Shown here in pieces: positions 6,739 to 12,906 of a stretch of DNA of 12,906 nt. A program made the position numbers and the translations under genes. Within the stretch, counting starts at the first letter, position 1, and every line of letters starts with the position of its first letter. The stretch spans positions 1-12,906 of the forward strand of contig DAHXPE010000420.1 in the NCBI GenBank assembly GCA_027364495.1. Direction: 5' to 3'. The notes beneath the pieces were generated by a model that was not told where the DNA came from, did not search any database, and saw nothing but the letters and a program-made list of their open reading frames with translations. This DNA is from Candidatus Heimdallarchaeota archaeon (GTDB lineage Archaea; Asgardarchaeota; Heimdallarchaeia; Hodarchaeales; LC-3).

Positions 6739-6787
6739 AAATCTCTTTAAAATTATTCCTGAAAGAAATTTAATCAATTTTTTTTTT
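6739..6787 (+). terminator. Hairpin followed by T10 in a divergent intergenic region
   Basis: AAATCTCTTT (6739-6748) pairs with AAAGAAATTT (6762-6771) with one mismatch and a 13-base loop; ten T residues follow at 6778-6787. This looks like a plus-strand terminator, but no plus-strand gene ends upstream within 900 bases. It may belong to an unseen short transcript or be chance in AT-rich sequence. Confidence 0.25.
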
Positions 6788-6831
6788 CGTATGAATCATA
6801 AAGTAAAATCTTATATTGGAACGAAAATTAT

Positions 6832-7608
6832 TTGAAACGAAGTTTAAAGAATTTTTTATCATTTAAAACAATTACCTACATTAAATACGTACCTGTCTCA
6901 ATTGTAAGAGTCAAAAATTGGTATCCATTTCTTCTTAATTATATTGGTCTGAGAAATGATGATATCAATAGAGTTTATGAACTGCGTAACGGGACCGAGT
7001 TTCAAACTCATTACAGCCTTGATGCAGCAACTATTTTTGTTATTTATATAAGAAAGGATTATGGTAATGTTCCTAACGATTCAATAATAGTTGATGTTGG
7101 TGCTAATATTGGTGTTTATTCAATATTTGCTTCACTTCAAGGTAAAAATAATCTTATCTATGCTTACGAGCCTATGAAAGAGACTTTTGATCATTTAACT
7201 GAAAATATAAAGCTAAATGATTGTAAAGATAAAATCATTCCCTTTAATTACGCAATAGCTTCAAAAAAAGGAAAAACAAAAATATTCATTGCCGATTCAG
7301 TAACAAATACCATTGTTTCATCTAACCCAAATTTACCTTCAGAAGATATTGAAACAATAACCCTAGAAGATGTTATCAAAGAAAACAATCTTGAGAGAAT
7401 TGATTTATTAAAAATGGATTGTGAAGGAGCTGAGTATGAGATTTTTTACAATATGTCTGAAGAAATTTTTCCCAAAATAAAAGAAATAAGAATGGAATTT
7501 CACGGTCTAGAAAATGGAAAAGAATTAAGGGATTTTCTTAAAACTAAAGGGTTTGAAATAAAAAAATTCAAAAAAGGCAATCTTTGGGCAACTTATGTAG
7601 GAAATTGA
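6832..7608 (+). CDS. FkbM family SAM-dependent methyltransferase
   Basis: This 258-residue protein has the FkbM methyltransferase domain, which uses S-adenosylmethionine, usually to O-methylate sugars or other small hydroxyl-bearing molecules. Visible are motif I 'IIVDVGANIGVYSIFAS' (85-101), the acidic residue after strand 2 in 'AYEPMKE' (Glu113), the family hallmark 'IDLLKMDCEGAEYEIF' (190-205) and 'IKEIRMEFHG' (216-225). The N-terminal 60 residues are basic and hydrophobic, as in many family members. The start is TTG at 6832; the frame is closed by a stop at 6799, no in-frame ATG exists until residue 115, and the ATG at 6791 is out of frame. It ends 5 bases from the convergent methyltransferase gene. 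FkbM genes often sit in glycan or lipid clusters, but no glycosyltransferase is visible here. Confidence 0.88.
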   Translation: MKRSLKNFLSFKTITYIKYVPVSIVRVKNWYPFLLNYIGLRNDDINRVYELRNGTEFQTHYSLDAATIFVIYIRKDYGNVPNDSIIVDVGANIGVYSIFASLQGKNNLIYAYEPMKETFDHLTENIKLNDCKDKIIPFNYAIASKKGKTKIFIADSVTNTIVSSNPNLPSEDIETITLEDVIKENNLERIDLLKMDCEGAEYEIFYNMSEEIFPKIKEIRMEFHGLENGKELRDFLKTKGFEIKKFKKGNLWATYVGN

Positions 7609-7613
7609 ACGAT

Positions 7614-8402
7614 TTATTTTTTCAATATTGCATATAATCGAAAATCATTAATTGTTGGTTCTTTTTCATTATCGGGTAAATTGTAATACTTGGCATAAAT
7701 GTCTGTTAATCGCCAATTGGTTTGTTCAACAAGGGTTCTTAAATGTGGGATTGTATAAGTTCGCAGTTTATGAGTTTCAGTAAATTCAGATATTACAGTT
7801 TTATCTTTAATTACAATATGACTCATGGGCATTGTTATAATTCCAGTTTTTATATCATAAAAAGATTTGTTGAATCTGTAAACAGTTAAATCACCTTCCT
7901 CTGCAATTAAATAACTCTGTAAATCTGGTTTCACGGCATGGCAATTCCAAAATTCAAAAAATAAAACTCCACCAGGCTTCACCATACTATAAGCGTTTTC
8001 TAAAAATGATATTACTTCGTTGTCAGTTAAAAGATAACAAAATGGACTAAAAAATGATCCTGCAGCGTCAAATTGTTCTTGTATTTTGAAATCGACCATA
8101 TTTTCTACTAAAAATTTTACCTTCGACTCGAGACCAAGAGTTTTAACTTTATCTTTAGCTAATTTAATTTGTTTTGCAGATAAATCAATTCCAGTAACAT
8201 GTATATCCTTTTGAGCAAACAGAACAGCAAAAGTACCTGTACCGCATCCATAATCAAGCAAATTGGTAAGCTTAATACTAAAAGAATCTATTAAAAAGAG
8301 AAAATCATTAAAATTTCTTGTGTAATCAATTCTGGAGGTCTGTCTATAAATTAAATCATAATATTGGGCACTTTCTGAATAAATTTGATAATCGTCTTTC
8401 AT
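7614..8402 (-). CDS. Class I SAM-dependent methyltransferase
   Basis: This 262-residue methyltransferase begins MKDDYQIYSESAQYYDLIY, the usual start of this subfamily. It has motif I 'LLDYGCGTGTFAVLFA' (48-63), the acidic end of strand 2 in 'VTGIDLSAKQI' (Asp73), 'FDAAGSFFSPFCYL' (111-124) and 'MVKPGGVLFFEFWN' (140-153). The FWN...AV segment and following beta-rich region recall sugar N-methyltransferases of the DesVI/EryCVI kind, but the substrate is not known. An in-frame TTG at 8549 would add 49 residues; I prefer the ATG at 8402 because the extension looks like translated AT-rich spacer, and because a TATA-like TTTTAAAATA lies about 31 bases upstream of this ATG. In-frame ATGs at 8411 and 8420 are also possible. 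Confidence 0.85.
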   Translation of the reverse strand: MKDDYQIYSESAQYYDLIYRQTSRIDYTRNFNDFLFLIDSFSIKLTNLLDYGCGTGTFAVLFAQKDIHVTGIDLSAKQIKLAKDKVKTLGLESKVKFLVENMVDFKIQEQFDAAGSFFSPFCYLLTDNEVISFLENAYSMVKPGGVLFFEFWNCHAVKPDLQSYLIAEEGDLTVYRFNKSFYDIKTGIITMPMSHIVIKDKTVISEFTETHKLRTYTIPHLRTLVEQTNWRLTDIYAKYYNLPDNEKEPTINDFRLYAILKK

Positions 8403-8588
8403 GATAATCATAAATATCATCTCTCCATATTTTAAAATTTTTGGGTAGGTATCGACAATCCTCAAAATTTTCATAGCAGATAATAATTTTAAGCTAATTA
8501 GGGTAGAATAAATATTATTGATAAAAATTGAGATTTTTTTTCCAATCAAAATAAATAAAAACTATAATAATAGACTTGTTTTCAGCTT

Positions 8589-8605
8589 GCTAAACATCTT
8601 TTAGC
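8589..8605 (-). terminator. Hairpin overlapping the stop of the three-gene operon
   Basis: GCTAAA (8589-8594) and TTTAGC (8600-8605) form a perfect 6-base stem with a 5-base loop at the last base of the stop codon of the final operon gene. On the minus strand a T-rich tract follows about 25 bases later (roughly 8545-8565). It probably separates this operon from the same-strand methyltransferase gene downstream. Archaeal termination depends more on the T tract than on the stem. Confidence 0.4.
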
Positions 8606-10149
8606 TACCCTTGCATAAAATGACTGTGCATGGGATGGAAATTATGATCTTGATAGTATCTTCTTGTAGATATGAAGTTTGTTCTAAAATACATTGCAGT
8701 TGTAAAATTCAATGGATACATTCTTGTTCTTACTGATCCAGCTATAAAAGGGCTCATTGGTAGTCCAAAAGGCGGTGTCTGAAGAATTGGTTCACTATCA
8801 ATCATATTAATAGACTTATTAATAAAGTTTGGATTATATGATGATTGTAAGAACATTTTTATTGCTAAATTCATGTTCTCTAAACCACTCATTCCTTGGA
8901 AATATTTTGAAATCTGGTCTGATGCCGTTCTCAGGATATCAAGAATTTCAGGTATTGTAATTGGTATTTGGGCTAGTAATACTGCTGAAACCATCATTCC
9001 ATCTTCACCAAATCTAGACAAATAACTTTTAATCGTGAAATATCGGTTAAATAAATCTGTAAAATCACGTTCTGAAATAAAAAATAATGCAGCAGCTATT
9101 GCAGAGTTTTTATTATATTCTGTTGATCCATTAATTTTAAAATATATTTCCAAGTAATGTGAAAGAGTTGATTGGTCTAAGTTACCATGGAAGGTTGATA
9201 AAATAACGAAAGGAATTATATCTTTGGAAAATTCTGAATTTTGAATTTTTGCCATATCCATCGAAACATTGCTTTCTTTTATTATATCTTGAATTATAAC
9301 ATAATCATTGACTATTAATGGTAAGAATAATGAGGATAATGTTATAATTTGCTCGATATTAAATGAATTTTTTGTTATCTGCAAAAAGATCTGATAAAAT
9401 TTTTCAGTATTAAGAGATAAAATATTTTGATTAAGGTCCTGTGAATTTAGTAAGATCATTTCACATATATATGGGATAAAATCAAGTTCAATGTCTTTAT
9501 CTAAAATCTTTCTATAAACATCAATGAAAGAATCCACGATTAGCCATGGATCTTGGGATATTAATGAAAGAGTAAAGACCATTGAGTTTAGGAAAATTTC
9601 ATCTACCTCAAAAGATTTATTTTGAAAATCATTGATAATTTCTGATGCTTTTTTTGCTTTATTATTAAAATAATCTTCGATTTCTTTTAATTGAAGTTTA
9701 AATTCTTCTAAAGTCAATTTTTTTAATGAATTTTTCCTTATTATAAAATTATTTAATAGTTCTCTACCCAAATACGTTAGATAGATATAAGATCCATCTA
9801 TATTAACTGCACCTTGAAACAAGGTGTTATTCTCAGATTTATTAATAATATCAGAACGAATTGTAGATTCTTCCTTCAATAGAGATTCGTATTCAGCCTT
9901 TAGATTAGAATTTTTATTAATAAAATCATTTTGTGATCGAATAAATGTTATTCTTTCTTTTATTTGTTCATATTTTTCCTTTAATTTGAGAACAGCAGTA
10001 AAATCAGTATCTGTAGCTTGTTTTGAGCCTAAAAAGTTATTATTAATCAAATAATTAATAATATTTTTATCTTCAGCCGGAACAGATAAAATTGATCCTT
10101 TATTGTCCTCTATTTTTTGTAAAAGGGAATAAATTTCGAAACTATTCAT
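8605..10149 (-). CDS. Helical protein with apparent split winged-helix domain (third gene of operon, unknown)
   Basis: This 514-residue soluble protein is not recognised as a named family. Residues 1-41 (helices, with 'EDKNIINYLINNNFL') and 116-136 ('IDGSYIYLTYLGRELLNNF') look like the two halves of a winged-helix domain, the second resembling the wing and final helix ('LTxxGxxLL'). Between them residues 50-105 form a charged coiled coil. Residues 140-460 are almost all helix and recall HEAT-like or DUF4003-type alpha repeats. The C-terminus is arginine- and histidine-rich, 'RRYYQDHNFHPMHSHFMQG', with His502, 505, 508 and 510 as a possible metal site. The ATG lies 4 bases after the stop of the SelO-like gene, so translation is probably coupled. 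The winged-helix suggests DNA or protein contact; this is inference. Confidence 0.75.
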   Translation of the reverse strand: MNSFEIYSLLQKIEDNKGSILSVPAEDKNIINYLINNNFLGSKQATDTDFTAVLKLKEKYEQIKERITFIRSQNDFINKNSNLKAEYESLLKEESTIRSDIINKSENNTLFQGAVNIDGSYIYLTYLGRELLNNFIIRKNSLKKLTLEEFKLQLKEIEDYFNNKAKKASEIINDFQNKSFEVDEIFLNSMVFTLSLISQDPWLIVDSFIDVYRKILDKDIELDFIPYICEMILLNSQDLNQNILSLNTEKFYQIFLQITKNSFNIEQIITLSSLFLPLIVNDYVIIQDIIKESNVSMDMAKIQNSEFSKDIIPFVILSTFHGNLDQSTLSHYLEIYFKINGSTEYNKNSAIAAALFFISERDFTDLFNRYFTIKSYLSRFGEDGMMVSAVLLAQIPITIPEILDILRTASDQISKYFQGMSGLENMNLAIKMFLQSSYNPNFINKSINMIDSEPILQTPPFGLPMSPFIAGSVRTRMYPLNFTTAMYFRTNFISTRRYYQDHNFHPMHSHFMQG

Positions 10150-10153
10150 GATG

Positions 10154-11320
10154 CTACACCAAATCTAAAAAACGTATTGAAATATCTTCAAAACCATGGT
10201 TGGGTTTAACAATTAAATTTAGATGATTTTTTTGAATATCTGTTTTCAAAAATGGATTACCAATTGTTGCGATATCTATGAAAGTAGCAATTGTTTCTCT
10301 CTTTTGTCGCTGGTTTGTGTATTTATTCAGTAATTTGTCCTTTTCCTTAATTAAAAGATCAAGGCAGTACATAAATTCATAATAATTTCTATTAATTTGT
10401 TTTATAATTTTGTTTTCAAGGGTCTGTTGGTCAGGAATATCTGTCCAATCTAACCCTTCCAAATCAACGAAAAAAAGCGTCCCATCTTGAGCAATAACGG
10501 AATCTTTGTCGAGCCAAACATCAGTAAAATCTAAAGCCTTGAATTGAGAAGGTTGATGAGAAATTAAAGTATGTGCAATAATAGTAAGTATGGAAAGACC
10601 AGAGGAAATATAGTTAGTAATGAAATCATCCAAAGCTAAATTATCGGATATGTTGAATTTTGAAAGAACTACATCTGGAGCCTGTCCAAGAGTAAGATTT
10701 GATTGATGGAATAATCGTATATTAGATGGTACTAAGCGTTTTTCTTGATAAAAGGATTTGGAAAATCTCCTGTACCAGAACAACATTTCTCGTTCTTTTA
10801 CATAATCTGGAGGTATTTCATTAATTTCAATTACTGGGCAGATATGCAGGTTACTTATCAGATTATTGAAAAAAGATTCAGAAATTTGAAGGTCAGAGAT
10901 AGCATTTTCAAATCCTTGTGCTCCATAAGGAGATTCACCAAACCAATTTTCATTGCTTATTTCACGCGAAGTTGAAGTTTCTAAATTATCATTAGGATTT
11001 GAAAGAAAATCAGTTCTCAATGTATAATCAAGAGGTTTTAATCCATATAAAGGATGTCTGGCACCAACACCTTTAATAGAAATTTTAAATTCGCGATCAT
11101 CGATAATTATGGATGAATTAGGAATGATAACTGATCGGTTATCATCAGGTATACCCTGAATGACTTCTGAATTGATTTTTTCTGAAAAAGGAACTAATAC
11201 TTTAGATTTGAATGGATAATCAATAGTTTCAAAATCCCTGTTTACTTTTGTTTTTGGACTTCTTAAAAGTGAAAATAGCTCCATTTGTTCAGAATTACTA
11301 ATGTATGTCTGAATTTGCAT
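10154..11320 (-). CDS. SelO/protein-kinase-like fold protein (second gene of operon)
   Basis: This 388-residue soluble protein carries sequence features of SelO-type kinase-fold proteins, which in characterised cases transfer AMP to proteins. 'FKISIKGVGARHPLYG' (78-93) resembles SelO 'LKGxGxTPxSR', giving Lys83 as candidate ATP-binding lysine. 'GAQGFENAISDLQISESFF' (133-151) resembles 'DGRAxLxxxIRExLxSEA', with Glu148 as its partner. 'ALDFTDVWLDKDSVI' (262-276) could be a catalytic loop and 'TLFFVDLEGL' (281-290), with Asp286, a DFG-like metal-binding strand. Residues 1-75 are a beta-rich leader and the C-terminal 80 residues are helical. The asparagine expected after TD in SelO is Val here, so activity is open. 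The ATG is 2 bases after the upstream stop, with a GAGG Shine-Dalgarno site inside the upstream gene's end. Assignment is by eye and moderate. Confidence 0.7.
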   Translation of the reverse strand: MQIQTYISNSEQMELFSLLRSPKTKVNRDFETIDYPFKSKVLVPFSEKINSEVIQGIPDDNRSVIIPNSSIIIDDREFKISIKGVGARHPLYGLKPLDYTLRTDFLSNPNDNLETSTSREISNENWFGESPYGAQGFENAISDLQISESFFNNLISNLHICPVIEINEIPPDYVKEREMLFWYRRFSKSFYQEKRLVPSNIRLFHQSNLTLGQAPDVVLSKFNISDNLALDDFITNYISSGLSILTIIAHTLISHQPSQFKALDFTDVWLDKDSVIAQDGTLFFVDLEGLDWTDIPDQQTLENKIIKQINRNYYEFMYCLDLLIKEKDKLLNKYTNQRQKRETIATFIDIATIGNPFLKTDIQKNHLNLIVKPNHGFEDISIRFLDLV

Positions 11321-11322
11321 CT

Positions 11323-12906
11323 TTATATCCTCATTAAATTTTTCTTTCGTGGTACAGATCTATTAGTTTCAATAAACAATTCACCTATTTTAGTAAACCC
11401 ATGAGAATAAGCTATTTGTAACGACGGAAGGTTCCAATTAGCAATTTCAGTTATAACAGTTGTTATTCCCAAATCATAGAGTATTTTTAATCTTGCTTTC
11501 ATTAATTCTTTTCCAATGCCTCGATTTCGAAAATTTGGTGACACAGTCAAGGTATGCAATCGGCCAAATGTTCCTGAAATACTAGCAAATGCAAAGCCAA
11601 CTATGTGATTATTTACAAAAGCTATTATTCCAATATCACCAGATTCAAATTGACTTTTAATCCAAATTTTAGATTTAATGCCATTAGCCTGTTCACTAAT
11701 TATGATGATTTCTGGTAAGTCCTCATTTTTCATTTCATGTATAAGTTGAGTATCAAAAGTGTAACTTGTCTCTAATTTAAGAGACAAAATTTGGTAAATA
11801 TCAATCAATCCAAAAATATTTCTTGTTGACCCTGAATAACTAGACTGAGAAGTAATGGATTTAGCAACATTTGATGATTCACGCACTTCAGTGAAAAAAT
11901 CATGGCACTTCAAATATTTTTGAATTTCTCTTTTAATGTTATTATCATTTGTAAATATAGTACCTAAATCGGCTTCTCTATTATAAAAACCTAAACCTAG
12001 TAGTTTATTGTCTCCTGTAACTTGAACAACTATATCACCACCTAAAAAAGACTTAAATAAGAAGTCAGAAATAAAATGATCAAAAAATTGAGTTATTTCA
12101 TGCGTATCATAAGTAAATGAATCCATTGATCGAAGACGTTGTATAGTAGCATAACCGAAATTATTTACCAGAATTCTTTTGCTTCTCCATTTTAGTTTTA
12201 GATACAAAAAGATCGAACTTGTAATAATAATTATTATAAAAATCACTTTAACTATTGATAAAATGAGTGGATCATTGTCAATTGTTAGTCCGTAACTTGA
12301 TTTAGTAATCACAAATGATTCACTTAGGGTAAATCCACCTGATATGCCTTGGTAATATCCTATATCTTGTTCTGTATAAGTTTCAGAAATGATATAACCC
12401 GTATTTGGGTCAAAATTGTATATACTGTGATAAGTAAATGAAAATGATCCATAATTATCATTTCTTTCTCCAGTACCGGTACTAGTTAATTCATTAGCAT
12501 AAACATAATTGCCATTGAAATTTATTGGTGTTTTAATTGCAGAAACAGTAAATACCTGATCTAAAATATTAATATTATCACCTTTATGAATATTTGTTGG
12601 TATTTTAAACCAAATATATAGTAAAGATGCTTGATACCCATCATAATCATCAAGATCAGTCTGGTTTGAAGTGTAGTTTCTTGTAGTAAAATCAAAAGTT
12701 ACAATACGATCAACATTAGCTTGACTATGGTCTCCTTGATTGCTATTGAACATCCAGGTATAACGAGCATGAACCTGTCCTTCGTTATTTGTTACATTAG
12801 AAAACTCATAGTTACCAGTTGATGTTAAAGTATCAGAATATCCTTCATATGAACCAGAACCATTGTTAACGGTTCTCTTCGTTGTATAATCAAAATTGAG
12901 ATAAGG
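11323..12906 (-). CDS. Membrane-anchored GNAT acetyltransferase with beta-rich ectodomain, N-terminus beyond window
   Basis: The frame is open to the window edge: 51 codons precede the first in-window ATG (12753), so the true start lies outside. 527 residues are visible; the numbers here count from Met 12753. Residues -51 to about 160 are rich in Thr, Ser, Asn, Tyr and Gly, have no cysteine and look like an extracellular beta domain with internal repeats. Residues 163-185 form one transmembrane helix followed by 'KLKWRSKR', placing the C-terminus in the cytoplasm. Residues 199-300 could be a divergent or degenerate GNAT half ('QVTGDNKLLGLGF'). Residues 330-476 form a GNAT domain with the acetyl-CoA loop 'HTLTVSPNFRNRGIGKELM' (R409xxG412xG414) and 'NWNLPSLQIAYSHGF' (439-453). 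GNAT enzymes acetylate amines; the target is unknown. It is the first visible gene of the three-gene operon. Confidence 0.8.
   Translation of the reverse strand, partial: PYLNFDYTTKRTVNNGSGSYEGYSDTLTSTGNYEFSNVTNNEGQVHARYTWMFNSNQGDHSQANVDRIVTFDFTTRNYTSNQTDLDDYDGYQASLLYIWFKIPTNIHKGDNINILDQVFTVSAIKTPINFNGNYVYANELTSTGTGERNDNYGSFSFTYHSIYNFDPNTGYIISETYTEQDIGYYQGISGGFTLSESFVITKSSYGLTIDNDPLILSIVKVIFIIIIITSSIFLYLKLKWRSKRILVNNFGYATIQRLRSMDSFTYDTHEITQFFDHFISDFLFKSFLGGDIVVQVTGDNKLLGLGFYNREADLGTIFTNDNNIKREIQKYLKCHDFFTEVRESSNVAKSITSQSSYSGSTRNIFGLIDIYQILSLKLETSYTFDTQLIHEMKNEDLPEIIIISEQANGIKSKIWIKSQFESGDIGIIAFVNNHIVGFAFASISGTFGRLHTLTVSPNFRNRGIGKELMKARLKILYDLGITTVITEIANWNLPSLQIAYSHGFTKIGELFIETNRSVPRKKNLMRI

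Noticed and set aside
8403..8549. N-terminal extension of the class I methyltransferase from a TTG at 8549
   Set aside because: The 49 extra residues look like translated spacer and no family member needs them; a TATA-like box inside the extension points to a start at or near 8402.
9824..10054. Open frame of 76 codons on the plus strand
   Set aside because: Antisense to the coiled-coil part of the third operon gene; the product is low in recognisable features and is explained by the low GC coding sequence opposite.
10745..10975. Open frame of 76 codons on the plus strand
   Set aside because: Antisense to the SelO-like gene, with no supporting signals.
1..12906. CRISPR arrays, tRNA or rRNA genes, insertion sequences
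   Set aside because: No regularly spaced repeats, cloverleaf-like sequences, rRNA segments or transposase motifs were seen in reading the window.

Overview
The window is AT-rich DNA that looks archaeal and most likely comes from an Asgard archaeon. Several genes have a TATA-like box about 24-28 bases before the start codon and almost no leader. Starts are a mix of ATG, GTG and TTG. A stand-alone longin-like protein, a type abundant in Asgard genomes, is encoded at 2579-3094. The lineage is an inference; no ribosomal RNA, tRNA or taxonomic marker lies in the window.

Left part (1-2425): a DNA N6-adenine/N4-cytosine methyltransferase cut by the window edge, an extradiol-type LigB/DODA dioxygenase, a divergent YkgJ-type cysteine-cluster protein, and a small protein with an internal TerB-like duplication. 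Middle (2426-4790): a longin-like protein followed by a coiled-coil protein in one short operon; then a decayed stretch on the opposite strand holding the C-terminal half of a globin-like gene and a frameshifted small membrane protein; then a small acidic coiled-coil gene and a 380-base gap with no gene.

Centre-right (4791-8402): housekeeping or accessory enzymes: an aldo/keto reductase, a DUF998-type membrane protein, an FkbM-type methyltransferase and a second class I methyltransferase. Most are single transcription units arranged convergently or divergently. There are terminator-like inverted repeats at 5789-5862 and 8589-8605.

Right part (8605-12906, minus strand): the most interesting unit. 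Three genes separated by 2 and 4 bases form a tight operon. In order of transcription they encode a membrane-anchored protein with a beta-rich, repeat-containing ectodomain and a cytoplasmic GNAT acetyltransferase (its N-terminus lies beyond the window); a protein with SelO/kinase-like sequence signatures; and a helical protein with an apparent winged-helix domain split by a coiled coil. This reads as a candidate surface-sensing and protein-modification cassette of unknown function. The shared function is inferred from spacing and domain content only.
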